Shown: positions 5,745-9,644 of the stretch, one piece after another | Layout of the letters: each line of letters starts with the position of its first letter | How positions within the stretch are numbered: position 1 is the stretch's first letter | Assembly (NCBI GenBank): GCA_947588325.1 | Contig: CANPYH010000054.1 | Location: 1 to 9,644, forward strand | Direction of reading: 5' to 3' | Length of the DNA: 9,644 bases | From: an uncultured Clostridia bacterium | Lineage (GTDB): Bacteria; Bacillota; Clostridia; Christensenellales; Pumilibacteraceae | The notes under the pieces: generated by a model | What the model was told of the DNA's origin: nothing | Databases searched by the model: none | The model's input: only the letters and a program-made list of their open reading frames with translations | Made by a program: the position numbers and the translations under genes

Positions 5745-6755
5745 ATGGCGGAAAAGGACAAAATCGGCGTTATAGGGTTAGGGCTGATCGGCGGATCTAT
5801 AGCCCTTGCTCTTCGCGGGAAATGCGAAGTTATCGGTATGAGCCGCACCCCCGCGACGGTGGAATACGCGCTTAAAGAGGGTATAATCTCCTCGGCGGCG
5901 AAGTCATACGAGGAGTTCGAGGGGTGCAAGGCGGTATTCGTCTGCGTGCCCCTTGCCTGCGTTCGCGCCGAAGTGGCGGGGCTGTACCGCGTGCTCGGCG
6001 ACAGCACGATTATTACCGACGTGGGAAGCGTCAAGGGTATGCTCGTCGGGCAGGAAGGCAGGATAATAGGTGGTCACCCCATGGCGGGCACCGAACAGAG
6101 CGGTTTGCGCGCGGCAAAGGACCGCCTTCTCGAAAACGCCTACTACATACTCGTGGACTATAACGGCAATGCGGAGGATCTCGGATATATCTCCCGTCTC
6201 GTCTCGGAAATGGGGGCGATACCGCGGGTTATGACGGCGGCGGAGCATGATAAACTCGTCGCGAAAATATCCCACCTCGAGCATATGGTGGCATACTCCC
6301 TCGTCAATTCGGTTTTGAACGGCGAGGACGAAATAGTCGGGAGCGGCTTTATGGACGTCACGCGCATAGCCTCTTCCGCGCCCGAGTTCTGGAATACCGT
6401 CGTAAGCCTCAACCGCGACAACCTCGTCGAGGCGCTGGACAAGTTTATCGAGGGGCTGACCGCACTCCGCCGCGACATAGCGGAGGGCAAGGACGTTACG
6501 CGGATATTCGACGAGGCAAAGCAAAAGCGTGACAGACTGACATATCGAAAGAAGTTCCTCTCGTCATATACCATGTATGTCGACGTGGCGGACTCGCGGG
6601 GCGAGGTAGTCAAAGTGCTTTCCAAACTCGCCGACGCGGGAATAAATATCGGCAACCTGACCGTCGTCAACTCCCGAGAGGGAGCGGGCGGGGCGCTGCG
6701 TCTGGAATTTATGGACGAACGTGACTACTTAAAAGCAAAGGAGACATTGAAATGA
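5745..6755 (+). CDS. tyrA: Prephenate dehydrogenase with C-terminal ACT-like domain
   Basis: A 336-aa cytoplasmic enzyme that oxidatively decarboxylates prephenate to 4-hydroxyphenylpyruvate, the tyrosine branch. The N-terminal Rossmann domain has the dinucleotide loop GLGLIGGS (11-18). Family motifs DVGSVK (92-97) and GGHPMAGTE (109-117) follow, then SHLEH (176-180), which carries the catalytic histidine. The helical dimerisation domain runs to about 270. The last 60 residues (YVDVADSRGEVVKVLSKL... onwards) look like an ACT domain, which would fit tyrosine feedback control. ATG 5745 is the natural start: the Rossmann motif begins within ten residues, so no later start is possible. There is no ribosome binding site before it and the promoter -10 ends 9 nt upstream, pointing to a leaderless message. 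It is the first gene of the operon, and its stop overlaps the aroC start (ATGA, 6752-6755). Confidence 0.95.
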   Translation: MAEKDKIGVIGLGLIGGSIALALRGKCEVIGMSRTPATVEYALKEGIISSAAKSYEEFEGCKAVFVCVPLACVRAEVAGLYRVLGDSTIITDVGSVKGMLVGQEGRIIGGHPMAGTEQSGLRAAKDRLLENAYYILVDYNGNAEDLGYISRLVSEMGAIPRVMTAAEHDKLVAKISHLEHMVAYSLVNSVLNGEDEIVGSGFMDVTRIASSAPEFWNTVVSLNRDNLVEALDKFIEGLTALRRDIAEGKDVTRIFDEAKQKRDRLTYRKKFLSSYTMYVDVADSRGEVVKVLSKLADAGINIGNLTVVNSREGAGGALRLEFMDERDYLKAKETLK

Positions 6756-7810
6756 GACTGCTCACGGCGGGTGAATCGCACGGCAAAACGCTGATCGGTG
6801 TGATCGAGGGATTGCCCTCGGGCATTGTTCTCGACGAGGATAAAATCAACGCCGAGCTGGCGGTGCGGTGCCAAGGCTACGGAAGAGGCGGCAGAATGAA
6901 GATCGAGTCGGACAGAATAGAAGTGCTGTCGGGCGTGATAGGCGGGGCTACCATCGGCTCTCCGCTCGCCTTCGCCGTCGCTAACAAGGACTACGCGAAT
7001 TGGGAAAAGTACATGGCTCCTTTCGGGGGCGATATAACCGACAAGGCGCTTACCGCCGTTCGACCGGGGCACGCCGACCTTTCGGGCATGATTAAATACG
7101 GCTTCGACAACGCCCGTCCCGTGCTCGAACGTGCGAGCGCGAGGGAGACCGCCGCTCGCGTGGCTGCGGGCGTAATATGCAAACAGGCGCTTTCCGCTCT
7201 CGGCATAACGGTAGAGGCGACGGTTAAGTGCATAGCGGGTCAGACCGAAACGGAAAAGCAGCACGCGGCGATAGACGAGGCGCGTCGGAGCGGAGATACC
7301 CTCGGCGGACAGGCAGTCGTCACCGTCCGCGGCATGCCGATAGGCGTGGGGAGCTACGTCCAATACGACAGAAAGTTGGACGCCGTACTTGCTATGCACC
7401 TCATGAGCATACAGTCGGTCAAGGCGGTCGAAGTGGGGCTTGGCGTTGGATTCGCGGAGCTGAAAGGCAGCGAGGCGCACGACGAGATATTCCCGAGCGG
7501 CAGAAATACCAACCGCGCAGGCGGAATAGAAGGGGGCATGTCCAACGGCGAGGATATAGTCCTCACCGTAACCTTCAAACCCATACCCACGCTCATGAAG
7601 GGGCTTAACACCGTTGACGTCAGAACGGGCGAGGCGGTGAAGGCGGCGAGCGAGAGGAGCGATTGCTGCGCCGTCGAGGCGGCTGCGGTGGTCGCGGGTA
7701 ACGTCGCGGCGTTCGCTATTTTAGACGAGATGTTAAAGACTTTCGGCGGCGATACGATAGGCGAGCTGAAAGAGAGAGTTGACAGGAGAAAACGCAATGC
7801 GCGCGGCTGA
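6752..7810 (+). CDS. aroC: Chorismate synthase
   Basis: A 352-aa cytoplasmic FMN-dependent enzyme for the last shikimate step, EPSP to chorismate. Signatures in order are GESHG (7-11, with invariant His10), GYGRGGRM (42-49), RPGHAD (104-109, second invariant His107), SARETAARVA (129-138), GGIEGGMSNG (257-266) and RSDCCAV (302-308). The length is normal for the family. AAGGAG (6738-6743) lies inside tyrA, 8 nt before the start. The start shares ATGA with the tyrA stop, which indicates coupled translation. The 3' end overlaps aroB by 14 nt and ends in a very basic tail (RRKRNARG). Confidence 0.97.
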   Translation: MRLLTAGESHGKTLIGVIEGLPSGIVLDEDKINAELAVRCQGYGRGGRMKIESDRIEVLSGVIGGATIGSPLAFAVANKDYANWEKYMAPFGGDITDKALTAVRPGHADLSGMIKYGFDNARPVLERASARETAARVAAGVICKQALSALGITVEATVKCIAGQTETEKQHAAIDEARRSGDTLGGQAVVTVRGMPIGVGSYVQYDRKLDAVLAMHLMSIQSVKAVEVGLGVGFAELKGSEAHDEIFPSGRNTNRAGGIEGGMSNGEDIVLTVTFKPIPTLMKGLNTVDVRTGEAVKAASERSDCCAVEAAAVVAGNVAAFAILDEMLKTFGGDTIGELKERVDRRKRNARG

Positions 7811-8795
7811 AATGGTTGGAGACAGAGAGATTATCGCCGCTCTCGAGGGTGATAACGTATACGCCGTCACCGACACGAATGTGGAGAAGTTATATCCCTT
7901 TGTGTTTGGGGGCGTGCGCCATTTTACCATGAAGGCGGGCGAGGCTAACAAAAATCTCGACACCGTTGCTAATATTGTCGCGGACATGGTTAAGCGCGGG
8001 TGCAACCGCAAGACGACGGTAATTGCCGTCGGCGGCGGGGTAGTGGGCGATACCGCGGGCTTCGCGGCGGCTTGCTTTATGCGCGGGGTTAAGTGGATAA
8101 ACGTACCCACCACCCTTCTCGCCATGGTAGACAGCGGGATAGGCGGCAAAACGGGCGTGGACGTCAAGGGATACAAGAACGTTGCGGGCGCCTTCCACCT
8201 GCCCGAGAGAGTGCTTATCTGCTCCGAGTGGCTGGACACTCTGCCCGACCGCGAGTGGCTGTGCGGGTGCGGAGAAATGGTTAAACACGCACTGCTCGGC
8301 GCCGATATATTCGAGGATACGCGGGATCACCTGCAAGACCTTATTGACGGCGACGACGAGGTGACGGAGCGGTTGATAGAGAAGTCCGTGCGCTATAAAG
8401 AGAGCGTGGTGGAAGCCGACTTCAAAGAGAGCGGGCTTCGCAAGCGGCTCAACGTCGGTCACACCGTCGGACATGCGGTGGAGAAAGCGGATATTTTCCG
8501 CCTCTCTCACGGCGAGTATGTCGCGCTCGGGATAATAGCCGAGATGACTATGCTTAAAGAGCGCGTTCCCGTTAAGTTCTATGAAGAAGCGACGGGAATG
8601 GCAAGGCAGGTCTGCCGCAATCCCTTTCCCAAGGTTTCGGCGAAGGAGATAGCGGACATAGCAAAAGCGGATAAGAAGAACATCGACGGCAATATCGTCA
8701 TAATGTTGCCCACGGGCGGCGGAGAGGTGGAAGAGATTTCGCTTACTCCAAAAGAATTTACGGAGAGATTGGAAAAGTGTTTGTCAAGCCTTTAA
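7797..8795 (+). CDS. aroB: 3-Dehydroquinate synthase
   Basis: A 332-aa cytoplasmic NAD- and metal-dependent enzyme that cyclises DAHP to 3-dehydroquinate. It shows the NAD loop GGGVVGD (79-85), TTLLAMVDSGIGGKTGVD (105-122) and NVAGAFHLP. The metal ligands are Glu160 in GCGEMVKH, His222 in NVGHTVGHAVE and His238 in LSHGE. The 16-residue spacing of the two histidines matches the family. It is somewhat shorter than the usual 350-360 residues, mainly at the N-terminus. ATG 7797 was chosen over a TTG at 7779 because AGGAG (7784-7788) lies 8 nt before it; the TTG lies upstream of that site. It overlaps aroC by 14 nt and aroA by 19 nt. Confidence 0.95.
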   Translation: MRAAEMVGDREIIAALEGDNVYAVTDTNVEKLYPFVFGGVRHFTMKAGEANKNLDTVANIVADMVKRGCNRKTTVIAVGGGVVGDTAGFAAACFMRGVKWINVPTTLLAMVDSGIGGKTGVDVKGYKNVAGAFHLPERVLICSEWLDTLPDREWLCGCGEMVKHALLGADIFEDTRDHLQDLIDGDDEVTERLIEKSVRYKESVVEADFKESGLRKRLNVGHTVGHAVEKADIFRLSHGEYVALGIIAEMTMLKERVPVKFYEEATGMARQVCRNPFPKVSAKEIADIAKADKKNIDGNIVIMLPTGGGEVEEISLTPKEFTERLEKCLSSL

Positions 8796-9644
8796 CCTCC
8801 TTCGACCGCACTCTCGAGACGGCGGCGGACAAGAGCATAACCCACCGTGCGATAATGTTTAATTCCTTCGCGCACGGCTCGGCGACGGTTACCAACGCAC
8901 TTCTCGGCGGTGATTGCCGCTCGACCATATCGTGCATGACGGCGCTCGGCGCAAAGATCGAGGTGGACGGCAGCACAGTCAGGGTTACGGGCGCACCCAA
9001 GTTCCGCGACGCCGTTTTGGACGCGGGCAATTCGGGCACTACGACCAGACTCATGACCGGTCTTCTCGCGGGAATGAACGTCAACGCGGTCATAGACGGC
9101 GACGACAGCCTGCGCTCGAGACCTATGCTCCGCGTAACACAGCCCCTTTCGCTTATGGGCGCGAACGTGACGGCGACGGATGGCAAAGCGCCGATAAGAA
9201 TAAGCCCCGCGCGTCTCCGCGGAATATCATACGACATGCCCGTTGCGAGCGCACAGGTAAAGAGCGCGTTGCTCCTTGCAGGACTGCACGCGGATGGCGA
9301 GACAAGAGTGACCGAGCCCGTGCTGTCGCGTAACCACACCGAGCTGATGCTCAAAGCCATGGGCGCGGACATACGCACCGAGGGGCTGACGGCCATCGTC
9401 CGCCGAAGCGAACTCACCGCTACCGACGTTCGTGTGCCGGGTGACATATCCTCGGCGGCCTTCCTGCTCGGCGCGGCGGCAGTGGTGAAAGGGGGCAGAG
9501 TGACGGTCAAGCGGGTCGGGCTCAACCCCACGCGCACGGGAATAATCGACGTGCTCAAAGCCATGGGCGCGGATATAGAAATAACGGGATATGAGGATGG
9601 CGCGGAGCCTTGCGGCGACATAACGCTGACGCAGGCACCGCTTT
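8777..9644 (+). CDS. aroA: 3-Phosphoshikimate 1-carboxyvinyltransferase (EPSP synthase), 5' part
   Basis: EPSP synthase joins PEP to shikimate-3-phosphate. The frame is open from GTG 8777 to the right edge: 289 codons, no stop, about two thirds of a normal ~425-aa protein. Motifs in order are ADKSITHRA (17-25, the usual PGDKS with Ala-Ala for Pro-Gly), AGNSGTTTRLM (83-93), SLRSRPM (111-117), MPVASAQVKSALLLAG (154-169), SRNHTELML (184-192) and VPGDISSAAFLLGAA (220-234). The GNSGTT..RL form is of the Bacillus type, with Leu92 where E. coli has Pro101. The GTG start is supported by GGAGAG (8762-8767) 9 nt upstream and by the short lead to the DKS motif. It overlaps the end of aroB by 19 nt. More pathway genes may follow beyond the edge. 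Confidence 0.94.
   Translation, partial: MFVKPLTSFDRTLETAADKSITHRAIMFNSFAHGSATVTNALLGGDCRSTISCMTALGAKIEVDGSTVRVTGAPKFRDAVLDAGNSGTTTRLMTGLLAGMNVNAVIDGDDSLRSRPMLRVTQPLSLMGANVTATDGKAPIRISPARLRGISYDMPVASAQVKSALLLAGLHADGETRVTEPVLSRNHTELMLKAMGADIRTEGLTAIVRRSELTATDVRVPGDISSAAFLLGAAAVVKGGRVTVKRVGLNPTRTGIIDVLKAMGADIEITGYEDGAEPCGDITLTQAPL

Noticed and set aside
5904..9621. Minus-strand open frames opposite tyrA, aroC, aroB and aroA, including 287 codons at 8758-9621
   Set aside because: They are antisense shadows of well-identified enzymes. The 8758-9621 frame covers aroA, whose plus-strand reading has all the EPSP synthase motifs.

Overview
The window looks like a chromosomal stretch from a GC-rich member of the Clostridia/Firmicutes, probably an uncultured lineage. 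This is inferred from several features: AGGAG-type ribosome binding sites about 8 nt before most starts, heavy use of ATA for isoleucine, a CwlD-like cell-wall amidase, the tyrA-aroC-aroB-aroA gene order, and a miniature inverted-repeat element with CCCTCAGTC-type ends. There is no rRNA, tRNA, transposase, phage gene or CRISPR array. Most of the window is core metabolism; the unusual content lies in the non-coding parts.

Layout. (1) 1-527: 3' part of tcdA, a tRNA threonylcarbamoyladenosine dehydratase. (2) 528-1124: about 600 bp without a credible gene but full of structure. It holds a 129-bp imperfect inverted repeat whose first base is the last base of the tcdA stop codon, a 69-bp diverged tandem duplication, a GC-rich hairpin with a short T run, and a 203-bp MITE with 55-bp arms. 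(3) 1125-3377, minus strand: a metal-efflux operon. A perfect TTGACA-17-TATAAT promoter is followed at the predicted transcription start by a 24-bp palindrome (likely a metal-sensor operator). Next come a 73-aa free-standing HMA metallochaperone and a CPC-type Zn/Cd P1B ATPase without its own HMA domain. (4) 3462-5658, plus strand: an M1-family zinc metallopeptidase lipoprotein and a membrane-anchored CwlD-like N-acetylmuramoyl-L-alanine amidase, 13 nt apart. (5) 5659-5744: a terminator-like hairpin and an extended -10 promoter. (6) 5745-9644 and beyond: an aromatic amino acid operon, tyrA-aroC-aroB-aroA, with all junctions overlapping. aroA runs off the right edge without a stop codon.

How the genes work together. 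AroB, AroA and AroC are the second, sixth and seventh steps of the shikimate pathway (DAHP to chorismate), and TyrA takes prephenate on towards tyrosine. The HMA protein probably handles the metal ion for the ATPase. The M1 lipoprotein and the amidase both act outside the cytoplasmic membrane, but nothing here proves a joint function.

I did not find a convincing new multi-gene system. The best leads are the two inverted-repeat elements and tandem duplication between tcdA and the ATPase, the promoter/operator of the metal operon, and the apparently leaderless start of tyrA.
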